DNA of 64,000 bases from Bubalus kerabau (GCF_029407905.1 NC_073646.1:15828001-15892000), one strand, 5' to 3'; shown: positions 42,836 through 53,639, counted from the first letter of the stretch. Notes: generated by a model not told the origin, from the sequence alone. Program-made: numbers and translations.

Positions 42836-43099
42836 GGATGTGCAGGTCCATGGGGCTCTGGGCAGGATTCAAGGACCGAATCTGTTGAGGAGGAGATGGA
42901 GAGCCTCGGCCAGGAGAGACTGAGGGGATGAACCCAGAGAGGGGATCTTGTGGGCTGTCAAACCAGGGTTGACAGTTATAAGAGGGGGTTCCTGAGACTT
43001 GGCCATGGGAAGGAAGGAGCACTTGAAGGCACCTGGGCAGCAGGTCTGCAAGCAGCTCAGGATCGTAATTTGTCACCCGCTAAGCTTGTTGTTTAATTT
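42836..43099. other. Unassigned non-coding sequence
   Basis: Nothing recognised. Two overlapping minus-strand open frames lie in different phases of the same bases and are treated as chance. Confidence 0.4.
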
Positions 43100-43440
43100 G
43101 CTCATTCAACAAACATTTATGGAGTTTCCTCCTGTGTGCCGAAAGTGCTGGGGTGCTAAGAAAACAAGGCAGAAAAGGTCCCTGCTATTTTGGAGCGTAT
43201 ATAACTCTATATTAATAATCGTTATAATCGTAACAACCAACAGTCATTGAGCACTTAAGTACTAGGCACTGTTTTAATTACTTTATATGTATTAATCCAT
43301 TCAATCTTAGCAACTACCCTATCAGGCGAGTACTGTTATAACCTCTATTTTACAACTGGTCTGCGAGAGGACCTGCTGGGACTAGGACCTGTGTCTATTG
43401 GCTTCCAAAGTTCATCGTCTGATCCACTGGACTCTGTTTC
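43100..43440 (-). repeat. L2 fragment followed by a MIR-like fragment
   Basis: L2: 'gctcattcaacaaacattta' to about 43,235. MIR/L2-type: 'cattgagcacttaagtacta', 'ttaatccattcaatcttagc', 'aacctctattttacaactgg'. Confidence 0.65.
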
Positions 43441-43829
43441 CTCCCATTTGGCCACTGGCCATTTTCCTCAACTTCTTTCAGCAGCTTTGATAACTTCCTG
43501 TTTCATTTACTGTGTGTTGTGTTCTTAATTGTTCTCACAGGCATTTCTTAAAGAGTCTGCTTTTAAAATGTAAAGCATTTAATTGGCCTCTGTGGTTAGA
43601 AGGCAGGCACCTGCATTTTGCAGAATGTCATCTGTATGCAAATTACAGAACAGCCTCCTGGCCCTTCTGCTGTGTGAGATTCAGGGCTGCCTGGAGAGGC
43701 ACTCCTGGTTTCAGCGCTCACCTTCCCCTGCTCCTGTGACCTGAGACGTTTTAGCATCTATTGAGTTGCTCGGTTCAATATGACACCTTTTTCTTTCTTT
43801 TCTTCTAAATGTCCAGCCCAGTGGGGGTT
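43441..43829. other. Unassigned non-coding sequence
   Basis: No gene or repeat was recognised. Confidence 0.4.
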
Positions 43830-44280
43830 GACTAAGACATAGGAAGCAAGATATCTGCCTTCAAGAAGTCTACAGTCTAGCTGTTGAGATTAGGACCTAT
43901 CCAGGATGAAACACTGGGATTATCACAGCAATGCATAATTAAGTACTAAAGTTTCGCAGTAGAGATTGCCAGATGCTACAGAGCTTCAGAGAAGGAAAAT
44001 AGTAGCATGGCTTTTGTGAAGGAGGGAAATAAGTTAGGTTTTGAAAGAGTTGAATAGGTGGAAGTAAAAAGAGAGGTTATTCCAGCCAGGAGCCTCACAA
44101 GGGAAAAGGGACAGTGGTGGGAACAGCTTGACCTGTAAAGAACATGGAGACGACTAGATCTGCTGGAGTCTTAGGGAAGGTAAAAAGCTTTCAGAACCAA
44201 CTGTGAAGGGAAAACAAAAATGGAGGTGGTATTGCTAAGAGAGCTTCAGTGGAGCCAGGAGTCTGTTGAGGAAGTGGTCT
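43830..44280 (-). repeat. Probable L2 LINE fragment
   Basis: 'atctgccttcaagaagtcta', 'ggaaataagttaggttttga' and 'agagaggttattccagccag' follow the order of the L2 complement, strongly diverged. Confidence 0.5.
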
Positions 44281-44326
44281 TCTGCACGTCTCAGCCCAGA
44301 TGGAATTTGACCTTTTGACCACTTAT

Positions 44327-44668
44327 TGTCTGAAAGCAGGCATCCACAACATCTGCCAAAAACTCGAGATACTTATCGGACCTTTGCCTTAAAATAACTC
44401 ATGACAGCCTATCTACTTGTCGGACCCTTACCCTAAATAACTCATGACAACCTATCCCTTAAGGACAAATACTTCCTTTCTGTGTCAAGGTCAATCATAA
44501 CTCGTACACAGTTCCGGGGCTTTTGCCCTGACTCTCTTTCCTGGAACACTAGTTCAGTTTTACCCAAATCGGTGTCTCCTGAATTGAGTTCTTAAGACCC
44601 CCAATAAAGCTCTTTTTTCTTTGTAAACTCAATACTGGTTATTGTTTGACGTAACACTCAACAATAAC
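44327..44668 (+). mobile_element. Solo-LTR-like element with duplicated U3 block
   Basis: Two imperfect direct repeats of about 44 bp (44,371-44,414 and 44,415-44,458, each with 'aataactcatgaca') lie upstream of AATAAA (44,603-44,608) and a U5-like tail. This is the usual LTR order of enhancer repeats, then polyadenylation signal. No flanking viral genes. The boundaries are uncertain (candidate start tgtctgaaag, candidate end caaca or aataaca), and no TSD could be matched. Confidence 0.5.
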
Positions 44669-44694
44669 AAAGCTAATGTGTTTTGTATGTACAA

Positions 44695-45904
44695 CAGTTC
44701 GTGAACCAGGAACTTCCAAATGTACAAGCTGGATTTAAAAAAGGCAGACAAACCAGAGGTCAAATTGCCAACATCCATTGGATCATAGAAAAAGCAAGAG
44801 AATTCCAGAAAAACACCTACTTCTGCTTCATTGACTACGCTAAAGCCTTCAACTGTGTGGATCACAACAAACTGTAGAAAATTCTTAAAAGAGATGGGAA
44901 TACCAGACCACTTTACCTGCCTCCCGAGAAACCTGTATGCAGGTCAGGAAGCAACAGTTAGAACCGGACATGGAACAACAGACTGGTTCCAAATTGGAGA
45001 AGGAGTATGTCAAGGCTGTATATTTATGTCACCCTGCTTATTTAACTTATATGCAGAGTATATCATGCAGAATGCCAGGCTGGATGAAGCACAAGCTGGA
45101 ATCAAGATTGCTGGGAGAAATATCAATAACCTCAGAGATGCAGATGACACCACGCTAATGGCAGAAAGTGAAGAGGAAATAAAGAGCCTCTTGATGAAGA
45201 TGAAAGAGGAGAGTGAAAAAGTTGGCTTAAAACTCAGCATTCAAAAATCTAAGATCATGGCATCTGGTCTTATCACTTCATGGCAAATAAATGGGGAAGC
45301 AATGGAAACAGTGACACTTTATTTTCTTGAGTTCCAAATCCCTGTGGATGGTGGCTGCAGCCATGAAATTAAAAGATGCTTGCTCCTTGGAAGAAAAGCT
45401 ATGACAAACCTAGACAGCGTATTTAAAAGCAGAGACATCACTTTGCTGACAGAGGTCTGTATAGTCAAAGCTATGGTTTTTCCAGTAGTCATGTACAAAT
45501 ATGAAAGTTGGACTATAATGAAGGCTGAGCACCAAAGAATTGATGCTTTTGAACTGTGGTGCTGGAGAAGACTCTTGAGAGTCTCTTGGACTGCAGGGAA
45601 ATCAAACCAGTCAATCCTAAAGGAAATCAGTCCTGAATATTCATTGGAAGCACTGATGCTGAAACTGAAGCTCCAGTACTTTGGACACCTGATGCCAAGA
45701 GCCAACTCATTAGAAAAGACCCTGATCCTGGGAGAGACTGAGGGGATGACAGAGGATAAGATGGTTGGATGGCATCATCGACTCAATGGACATGAGTTTG
45801 AGCAAACTCTGGGAGATAGTAAAGAACAGGGAAACCTGGTGTGTTGCAGTCCATGGGATAGCAAAGAGTCAGACAAAACTGAGTGACTGAACTACAATAC
45901 CAAA
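44695..45904 (+). mobile_element. BovB LINE, 5'-truncated, with 8-bp TSD and long open ORF2
   Basis: atgtacaa flanks it (44,687-44,694 and 45,905-45,912). It covers the RT from the 'ANIHWIIEKAREFQKN' block to the ORF2 end. The first part (44,683-44,877) is open and stops at TAG where Trp is expected; a single-base gain in an A run then shifts the frame. From 44,831 to 45,886 the frame is open for 351 codons. The catalytic YADD reads DADD ('RDADDTTLM'), so the enzyme would be inactive. Confidence 0.9.
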
Positions 45905-45954
45905 ATGTACAAAGTACCACTTAAACTCTCCCTTTTGATCTTCAAAAGAACAGG

Positions 45955-46115
45955 TAAAGTATATACTACCTTCATTGTTCTTAGTGGAAACTGAGGCTCA
46001 GAAGGCTGATGTAATTTGCCTACACCAGCAGTGTGAGTGACCGAGCTTGGATTTGAACCCAGGCAGTCTTGTCTCAACCTCCAAGCTCTGGGCACCTGTG
46101 TTATATTCCTAATAC
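45955..46115 (-). repeat. MIR SINE
   Basis: 'agtggaaactgaggctcaga', 'gcttggatttgaacccaggc' and 'ccaagctctgggcacctgtg' give the complement of MIR. Confidence 0.75.
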
Positions 46116-46150
46116 TGCTAATCTTTCTTCCCTCAAAGGGTCATAGGGAG

Positions 46151-47257
46151 TCAGTTCAGTTCAGTCACTCAGTCGTGTCCGACTCTTTGCGATCCCACGA
46201 ATTGCAGCACGCCAGGCCTCCCTGTCCATCACCAACTCCTGGAGTTCACTCAAACTCACGTCCATCAAGTCGGTGATGCCATCCAGCCATCGCATCTTCT
46301 GTCGTCCCCTTCTCCTCCTGCCCCCAATCCCTCCCAGGTCAGAGTCTTTTCCAATGAGTCAACTCTTCGCATGAGGTGGCCAAAGTACTGGAGTTTCAGC
46401 TTTAGCATCATTCCTTCCAAAGAACACCCAGGACTGATCTCCTTTAGAATGGACTGGTTGGATTTCCTTGCAGTCCAAAGGACTCTCAAGAGTCTTCTCC
46501 AACACCAGAGTTCAATAGCATCAATTCTTCGGTGCTCAGCTTTCTTCACATTCCAACTCTCACATCCATACATGACTACTGGAAAAACCATAGCCTTGAC
46601 TAGATGGACATTTGTTGGCAAAGTAATGTCTCTGCTTTTGAATATGCTGTCTAGGCTGGTCATAACTTTCCTTTCAAGAAGTAAGTGTCTTTTAATTTCA
46701 TGGCTGCAGTCACCATCTGCAGTCATTTTGGAGCCCCCCAAAATAAAGTCTGACACTGTTTCCACTGTTTCCCCATCTATTTCCCATGAAGGGATGGGAC
46801 CAGTGGCCATGATCTTCGTTTTCTGAATGTTGAGCTTTAAGCCAACTTTTTCACTCTCCTCTTTCACTTTCATCAAGAGGCTTTTGAGTTCCTCTTCACT
46901 TTCATAAGGGTGGTGTCATCTGCATATCTGAGGTTATTGATATTTCTCCCGGCAATCTTGATTCCAGCTTGTGCTTCTTCCAGCCCAGCGTTTCTCACGA
47001 TGTACTCTGCATACAAGTTAAATAAGCAGGGTGAAAATATACAGCCTTGACGTGCTCCTTTTCCTATTTGGAACCAGTCTGTTGTTCCATGTCCAGTTCT
47101 CACTGTTGCTTCCTGACCTGCATATAGATTTTTCAAGAGGCAGGTCAGGTGGTCTGGTATTCCCATCTCTTTCAGAATTTCCCACAGTTTATTGTGATCC
47201 ACACAGTCAAAGGCTTTGGCATAGTCAATAAAGCAGAAATAGATGTTTTTCTGGAAC
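46151..47257 (-). mobile_element. BovB LINE, 5'-truncated
   Basis: (TGAAC)n tail on the left. ORF2 is readable in two overlapping frames (46,265-46,876 and 46,873-47,202). They are offset because about four bases are missing near 46,903, within the Ser-Glu-rich stretch after YADD. YADD itself is kept. Upstream, 'GIPDHLTCLLKNLYAGQEAT' and 'GTTDWFQIGKGARQGC' are intact. Truncated at 'cttgctttt'. No convincing TSD. Confidence 0.9.
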
Positions 47258-47819
47258 TTTCTTGCTTTTAAAAGGGATTAAGTTACCTTTTCTTGATTGG
47301 AGACCACAGAAGCCTCTTGAGTTAGTTCAAGCAGAAAGGAATTTATTAAAGGCAACGAAAGTGCACATAGATTCTATCAAAGGGCTGCAGGTTGGGCTTG
47401 GCAGGAACTCCAGGGCAGGGCTGGTCTGTAAAGACCACACTCTTGCTGCGCCTGGGTTTGGGCAGCATGCTCATTTTACCAGATCTGTACATTGCCCTGA
47501 TGCCCCAAGAGCTGCTGCTGCCACTGCCACCATTGCCAGAAAGATGGATTCTTCCATGTGCCTGCTTCCTCACAGTGCTGTCTCCTGAGCTGAGTTTCCT
47601 CTTAAGTACACCTGCTTCTCAGAAAACTTGGTAAGCAAATATTCTGGCGTCTCTCTTGGGGAGGAAGGACTTGTAAGGCAGAAATGCCCTTAACATATGA
47701 AAACTGTTGTCGCTAAAGTGCTGGGCAGCTGGAAAACGTGACTATTTTCTACAGCATCAGTAAATGTGAAGCTGGTAACTAGTGCTGGCCAAGACCATGG
47801 CTCCTAAGTGACTGTCTGA
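47258..47819. other. Unassigned sequence, possibly an old repeat
   Basis: A block 'gcagaaaggaatttattaaa' looks like the complement of an AATAAA-containing repeat end, but I cannot assign it. Open frames of 75-108 codons lie on both strands over the same bases and are not supported as genes. Confidence 0.35.
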
Positions 47820-47998
47820 GGTTGGGCGGGCTGAAAAGAATCATCCAGGAGGTCTGTCAAAATTCAGAGTCTCAGGCCTCTGCTCCAGAGGTTCTGAGTC
47901 AGTGAGTCAGAGCAAGGCCTGGGGGTGTGCATTTCCCAGGGCTCTTCACATGACTCTGATGTGTAGCCACGTTCAGGAATCACTGACACTCTCAGTAA
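47820..47998. mobile_element. MER5A-like hAT element
   Basis: 'cagagtctcaggcctctgct' and 'gtgtgcatttcccagggctc', ending 'gttcaggaatcactga', match the MER5A type. Diverged. Confidence 0.6.
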
Positions 47999-48024
47999 CA
48001 ATTTTTGCTAATTCCAAGGAAATA

Positions 48025-48245
48025 CTTAATATATTAAGTTCTTCACTGGAGGTGATTTTGCCCCCCAGGAACATTTGGCAATACCTGGGCATGTTTTTGT
48101 TGTCATATCAAGGACTGTTACTGGCGTTCAGTGGGTAGAAACCATGGATGCTTCTGAACGTCCTATAGCACACAGGATGATCCCTCTCAACAGGGACTCA
48201 TCAGGCTCTGAGTGTCCACAGGGCTCAGGCTGAGAAGCCCTGTAT
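48025..48245 (-). mobile_element. hAT-type MITE (same type as at 32,795-33,226)
   Basis: The complement of the same element: 'ggtgattttgccccccagga', 'acatttggcaatacctgggc', 'cctatagcacacaggatgat', 'caggctgagaagccctg'. Confidence 0.6.
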
Positions 48246-48649
48246 TAAAGGGTGCTCATTTTCCTTGAGATCCTATAGCACCATTCTCTCCAGATGTGTT
48301 GCACTCTCATCAAGACAGAATGGCTTGTAAGAGCTTTGGAGATGCCAGTCCCTTTTTAAATCTTGACCATTTGAAAAATAACCCCTATGCTCATGTTGTC
48401 ATTTCGGAGGTGGAAGTTTCCAGAGCAAGGTCCCTGTGACTACTGGATCACCTCTGTTCTCCAGCTCTTAACTTTCCCCTGCCCTATGGGATCAAACCTA
48501 GGTCTCCCGCGTTGTAGGCGGATTCTTTACCAGCTGAGCCACAAGGAAAGCCCTACTATGATTCAGACCTTGATAAAAGCCCAGGGAAAGTGTTGCTTCT
48601 GAGTGAGTCCTTGGCTCTCTTGCCCTGAAAGCTCAAGGAGGTGTCATAG
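48246..48649 (-). repeat. Unassigned sequence with a Bov-tA head fragment
   Basis: At 48,487-48,553 the complement of a Bov-tA tRNA head is present ('gatcaaacctaggtctcccg' to 'gagccacaaggaaagccct') without an A body. The rest is unassigned. Confidence 0.65.
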
Positions 48650-48835
48650 GGTAGTGGTTTGAAGCATGGTTTCTAAAGGGAGAACTTGATCAGAAACGAA
48701 GATCTCCCACCTACTGTTTTTAGGCAAGTTACTTAACCTCCTAAAACTCTGCTTCCTCCCCTATAATACAATGACAATGCTTCTTTCCCTGAGTTGTGGA
48801 GAGGATGCAGTGAGATAATCATGAATCTCAGTGAG
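48650..48835 (+). repeat. MIR SINE
   Basis: 'ttaggcaagttacttaacct' and 'ctgcttcctcccctataata' with a following 'tgtggagaggatgcagtgag' match MIR. Confidence 0.65.
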
Positions 48836-49093
48836 CTCTTACTGCAGTAACTGTGTAACAAACTCCCTCATCATTTCAGTGGCATACCCATACCACAATA
48901 AGCATCTGTGAGGATTAATTTTATGCATCCACTTGACATTGGCTGGGAGGCCCAGATATTTGGTCAAACACTATTTTGGGTGTATCTGTGAGGGTGTTTC
49001 TGGATGAGATTAACCTCTGAATGAGTAGACTGAGTAAAGCAGATTGCAATGAGTTGAGGGCTTGACTAGAACATAAAGTCTGAGCAAGGGGGA

Positions 49094-49306
49094 GGGCTTC
49101 CCTGACGGTTCAGGGGTAAAGAATTCACAGGCAATGCAGGAGACATGGGTTCAATCCCTGGGCTGGGAAGATCTCTTAGAGGAGGGTATGGCAACCCACT
49201 CCAGTATTCTTGCTTGGAGAATCCCGTGGACAGAGGAGCCTGGTGGGCTACAATTCATAGGGTTGCAGGGAGTCAGACACAATTGAAGTGACTGAGCACT
49301 CATGCA
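49094..49306 (+). mobile_element. Bov-tA SINE with 13-bp TSD
   Basis: Perfect copies of tgagcaaggggga flank it (49,081-49,093 and 49,307-49,319). The head is 'gcttccctgacggttcaggg', and the A body is complete with a 'gactgagcactcatgca' tail. Confidence 0.95.
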
Positions 49307-49432
49307 TGAGCAAGGGGGAACTTTGCCTGCCTGACTTGGGACATTGATATTCTCCTGCCTTGGCCTGGAACTTACACCATTGGCTCTCCTGGTCCTCAAG
49401 CCTTTGGACTGTGTACAAAGAGGGTTAGGTTT

Positions 49433-49662
49433 TGTGTGTGTGTGTGTGTGTGTATGTGTGTTAGTTGCTCAGTTGTGTCTGACTCTTTGAAACCCCATAG
49501 ACTGTAGCCTGCCAGGATCCTCTGCCCATGGGATTCTCCAGACAAACATACTGGAGTGGGTAGCCATTCCCTTCTCCAGGGGATCTTTCTGACCCAGGGA
49601 TCAAACTCAGGTCTCCTGCATTGCAGACAGAGTCTTTACCATATAAGCCATAAGGGATGCCT
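49433..49662 (-). mobile_element. Bov-tA SINE with a (TG)n run at its 3' tail
   Basis: The TG run (49,433-49,460, with one TATG interruption) leads into 'ttagttgctcagttgtgtct' and the complement of body and head, ending 'aagccataagggatgcc'. Confidence 0.85.
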
Positions 49663-49742
49663 ATATCTACATCTGTATCTAAGTATATCTTATTGGTTCT
49701 GTTTCTCTGGAGAACCCTGATTAATATAGTGTCTTCCTCCTG

Positions 49743-50661
49743 CCCATGCACCTGAAGGTTGTCTGTGGTTTGGCTGATCTAGCCTGGGCTTGCCTTCAAC
49801 ACTGTGGGTTGGACCAGGTCTATTCCATATCTCACATTCTCTCTGCATTAGCAGTTACCCAGGATATGTTTCTTTATAATGTAAGAGGCAGAAGCACAAG
49901 AGGGCAAGCCCAACCACACAGGTACATTTCAGGCTTTTGCTTATATCAACATCTGCTTCTATCCCAAAGCAAGTCACAAGGCTGCATCTGAAATAGTTGG
50001 GGCTAAGAAGTATATCATGCCCACAGTGAGAAGGAGAGAGGGGCACTAATCCAAACCATCACTCCTGCGTGGCAAGGGCTCCACAGACATGTTTTGTTAT
50101 CCTTAATATTGTGAGTCATTACTCTGCCCTAGCGTGGTCTCTGTTCTCTAGCTTGGTGCTCTGACCTCTGGTTGATCCACATGTGCATTAGCTTCGACCT
50201 CTTGCCTGTGAACTTGTCTCAGATCTGTTCATCTAGCCCTCCCAGGGGACTTCTCTTCTGTGTCTATTTTTCAGTTGTGTAAATAAATCACTCTCTGTCA
50301 CTGCCCAACAGCACTGCATGCTAGGTTTTTATATGGTAAGTGTAGCTGACTTGAATTCACTCTGGTCTTGGTTCACTGAAACTTTCCTGTTAGTCTCTGA
50401 TGCTCTTTGCTGCTTAAGTCCTCCCCTTCTTTTCAGGATTTGGTCAATCAGTAGACCTGTGAAATGGGTCCAGCCTTCAGGAGTCTCTTCTCAGTGTGTT
50501 TATTCTCTTTCCCACTTGGTTGGGTGACCCTGCTTCTGCAGGATGGCTGACTCTCTTCCACACACTGACATGGACTCATGGAAGAGGCTCTGAAGTCCAC
50601 AGGGTTTTCAGTGGGTGCTCCGTCTGTGTTTGTTGACATTGGAGGTTTAAAAAAAGTGGTT
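49743..50661. other. Unassigned non-coding sequence
   Basis: No gene or repeat family was recognised. Confidence 0.4.
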
Positions 50662-51061
50662 TACAGTCAGTCCTCTACATATAGACCATCCAGTTGTGAC
50701 TTTTCAAAGATGCCAACGTGCATTTGCATGTCCAGTCCTATAAGTTAGTTTATGTGTCTGGTGTACATTGTCTTGTGCATGCTTCTCTACAAGAGGTTGT
50801 GCTTTTGTGTACTCTGTGCAGTGCTGTATAGAGTACAGAGTATAGTATCTTTATTTAAAGCCCAGGATGTCTGGAAGCAGATGTAAATGTAGGTGGTACT
50901 GAATGGCAGGTGTGAGTGAAATTGCAGCTTGCCTTCCATCTCCTATTGCTGACAATCCTTCAGCTCTATCATCTCCCATCTCCTCTCCCTCCTCTATTCA
51001 ATAACTCTTCTTCCCTGTTGGCTTGATGCCAGCCCCTGTGTGCCAGCTGTTGTACTGTACT

Positions 51062-51218
51062 ACAGAGGATGAGATGGCTGGATGGCATCACTGACTCGAT
51101 GGACATGAGTTTGAGTGAACTCTGGGAGTTGGTGATGGACAGGGAGGCCTGGAGTGCTGCAATTCATGGGGTCGCAAAGAGTCGGACACTACTGAATGAC
51201 TGAACTGAACTGAACTGA
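51062..51218 (+). mobile_element. BovB 3' fragment with 8-bp TSD
   Basis: About 157 bp of BovB 3' end, starting 'acagaggatgagatggctgg' and ending in (TGAAC)n. actgtact flanks it (51,054-51,061 and 51,219-51,226). Confidence 0.9.
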
Positions 51219-51360
51219 ACTGTACTTTTCAAGGTTCTGTATTGTAAGATTAAAAATGTTTTCTTTATTTTTTATGTATAATCTGAGTGAAAAGTATTAT
51301 AAACCTATTACAGTACAGTACTATATTACTGTATATATAACCGACTGTGTTAGTTGGGTA

Positions 51361-51592
51361 CCTCATGCGAAGAGTTGACTCATTGGAAAAGACTGTGATG
51401 CTGGGAGGGATTGGGGGCAGAAGGAGAAGGGGACGACAGAGGATGAGATGGCTGGATGGCATCACTGACTCGATGGACTTGAGTCTGAGTGAACTTCTGG
51501 AGTTGGTGATGGACAGGGAGGCCTGGCGTGCTGCGATTCATGGGGTCGCAAAGAGTCGGACACGACTGAGTGACTGAACTGAACTGAACTGA
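51361..51592 (+). mobile_element. BovB 3' fragment without TSD
   Basis: It starts 'ctcatgcgaagagttgac' and ends in (TGAAC)n. The transposon text reads ...ttgggtacct on the left and ggctaactttgttgg on the right, and no sequence is duplicated across the insertion. An acct string is shared by target and BovB at the left junction. Confidence 0.85.
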
Positions 51593-51736
51593 GGCTAACT
51601 TTGTTGGACTTAAGAACAAATTAGACTTATGAATGTGCTCTTGGAATGGGACTCGTTTAATGTAAGGGACTTACTGTACACTTACTTTTCATTTGTTCGA
51701 GATGATGTCCCTGTATACTGAGAAGCAGCATTGGTT

Positions 51737-53408
51737 GTTGCTGTTCAGTTGCTAAGTTGTGTCTGACTCTTTGCGACCCCATGGTCTACAGCATGCTAGG
51801 CTTCCCTGTCCTTCACTATCTCCTGGAGTTTCCTCAAATTCATGTCCACTAAGTCAGTGATGTTATCTGATCATCCTATCTTCTGCTGCCCCCTTCTCCT
51901 TTTGCTGTCAATCTTTCCCAACATCAGGGTCTTTTCCAGTGAGTTGGCTCTTCATATCAGGCGGCCAGATTATTGGAGCTTCAGCTTCAGCATGAGTCCT
52001 TCCAATGAATATTCAGGGTTGATTTCCTTTAGGATTGACTGGTTCGATCTCCCTGCTGTCCAAGGGACTCTCAAGAGTCTTCTCCAGCACCACAATTTAA
52101 AAGCATCAATTCTTTGGTGCTCAATTTTCTTTATGGTCCAACTCACATCTGTACATGACTACTACAAAAACCACAGTTTTGACTCTATGTACCTTTGTTA
52201 GCTTTGATGCTTTTGAACTGTGGTGTTGGAGAAGACTCTTGAGAGTCCCTTGGACTGCAAGGAGATCCAACCAGTCCATTCTGAAGGAGATCAGCCCTGG
52301 GATTTCTTTGGAAGGAATGATGCTAAAGCTGAAACTCCAGTACTTTGGCCACCTCATGTGAAGAGTTGACTCATTGGAAAAGACTCTGATGCTGGGAGGG
52401 ATTGGGGGCAGGAGGAGAAGGGGACGACAGAGGATGAGATGGCTGGATGGCATCACTGACTCGATGGACGTGAGTCTGAGTGAACTCCGGGAGTTGGTGA
52501 TGGACAGGGAGGCCTGGCATGCTGCGATTCATGGGGTCGCAAAGAGTCAGACACGACTGAGCGACTGAACTGAACTGAACCTTTGTTAGCAAAGTGATGT
52601 CTCTGCTTTTTAATATGTTGTCTGGGTTTGTCACAGCTTTCCTTCCAAGGAGTAAGTGTCTTTTAATTTCATGGCTGAAGTCACCATCCAGAGTGATTTT
52701 GGAGCTCAAGAAAATAAAATCTGTCACTTTTCCCATTGTTTCCCATCTATTTGCCATGAAGTGATGGGACTGGATGCCGTGGTCTTAGTTTTTTGAATGT
52801 TGAATTTTAAGTCACCTTTTTCACTCTCCTCTGTCACCCTCATCAAGAAGTTCTTTAGTTCCTCTTCGCTTTCTGCCATTAGAGTAGTATCATCTACATA
52901 TATAAGGTTGTTGATATTCCTCCCAGCAATCTTGATTCCAGCCTGTGCTTCATCCAGCCTGGCATTTCTCATGATATAGTCTGCGTAGAAGTTAAATAAG
53001 CAGGGTGACAGTATACAGGCTTGATGTACTCCTTCCCCAGTTTGGAACCAGTCTGTTGTTACATGTCCAGTTCTAACTGTTACTTCTTGACCCACATACA
53101 CGTTTCTCAGGAGACAGGTCAGGTGGTCCAGTATTCCCATCTCTTGAAGAATTTTCCACAGTTTCTTGTGATCCACACAGTTAAAGGCTTTAGCGTAGTC
53201 AATGAAGCAGAAGTAGATGTTTTTCTGGAATTCCCTTGCTTTCTCTATGATTCAGTGGATGCTGGCAATTTGATTTCTGGTTTGTCTGCCTTTTCTAAAT
53301 CCAGCTTATACATATGGAAGTTCTTGGATCATAAACTGCTGAAGCCTAGCTTGAAGGATTGGAACATAACCTTGCTAGCATGGGAAATGAGCACAGTTGA
53401 GTAGTTAG
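51737..53408 (-). mobile_element. Old BovB LINE, opened by a younger BovB
   Basis: Left part 51,737-52,202 is the 3' region, without a clean pentamer tail. Right part 52,581-53,408 carries the ORF2 RT. In the right part the catalytic motif reads YVDD ('IYVDDTTLM') within a 150-codon minus-strand open stretch (52,724-53,176). Several stops occur elsewhere. More diverged than its nested neighbour. Confidence 0.9.
52203..52578 (+). mobile_element. Younger BovB 3' fragment nested in the old BovB, 12-bp TSD
   Basis: Perfect copies of acctttgttagc flank it (52,191-52,202 and 52,579-52,590). The BovB text runs from 'tttgatgcttttgaactg' to the (TGAAC)n tail. A TGA follows HLM in ORF2, as in the copy at 14,591-15,170. 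Confidence 0.95.
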
Positions 53409-53427
53409 GCAGGCACACAGATTTTAG

Positions 53428-53618
53428 AGCAGGGGTTCTTAGTCTTGGCTGCATGTTGCAACGGATGAGGACATTTAGAAAGTTCTGGGGTCTTGGGTCC
53501 AAGGATTCAGATTTAATTGGTCTGGGGTGTAGCCTGGACTTCAGGATTTTTAAATGCTTCCCAAATGATTCTGGCACGTGGTCAGAGTTGGAAATAACCA
53601 CTTTGGAGTTGGTCAGGA
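53428..53618 (+). mobile_element. MER5A-like hAT element
   Basis: 'gcaggggttcttagtcttgg', 'ctgcatgttgcaac', 'gattcagatttaattggtct' and 'cccaaatgattctggcacgt' match MER5A. Confidence 0.75.
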
Positions 53619-53639
53619 TTTATTTTAAACTTTGGCTTT

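Larger units (their letters stand above)
48905..49742 (+). repeat. Ancient mammalian repeat (family unassigned), opened by two SINEs
   Basis: 'gattaattttatgcatccac', 'tatttggtcaaacactattt', 'ggatgagattaacctctgaa' at the left; 'gaacttacaccattggctct' in the middle; 'ttggttctgtttctctggag' and 'accctgattaatatag' at the right. The three pieces belong together once the SINEs are set aside. Confidence 0.6.
50662..51678. mobile_element. Tigger-like DNA transposon, internally deleted, carrying two BovB 3' fragments
   Basis: The left end cagtcagtcctctacat (from 50,664) is an imperfect inverted repeat of the right end, whose complement starts cagtaagtcccttacat (ending 51,676). TA dinucleotides flank both ends (50,662-50,663 and 51,677-51,678), as for Tc1/mariner elements. 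Internal text such as 'gctgacaatccttcagctct' and 'ccagcccctgtgtgccagct' fits a Tigger derivative. No transposase frame survives. Confidence 0.7.
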
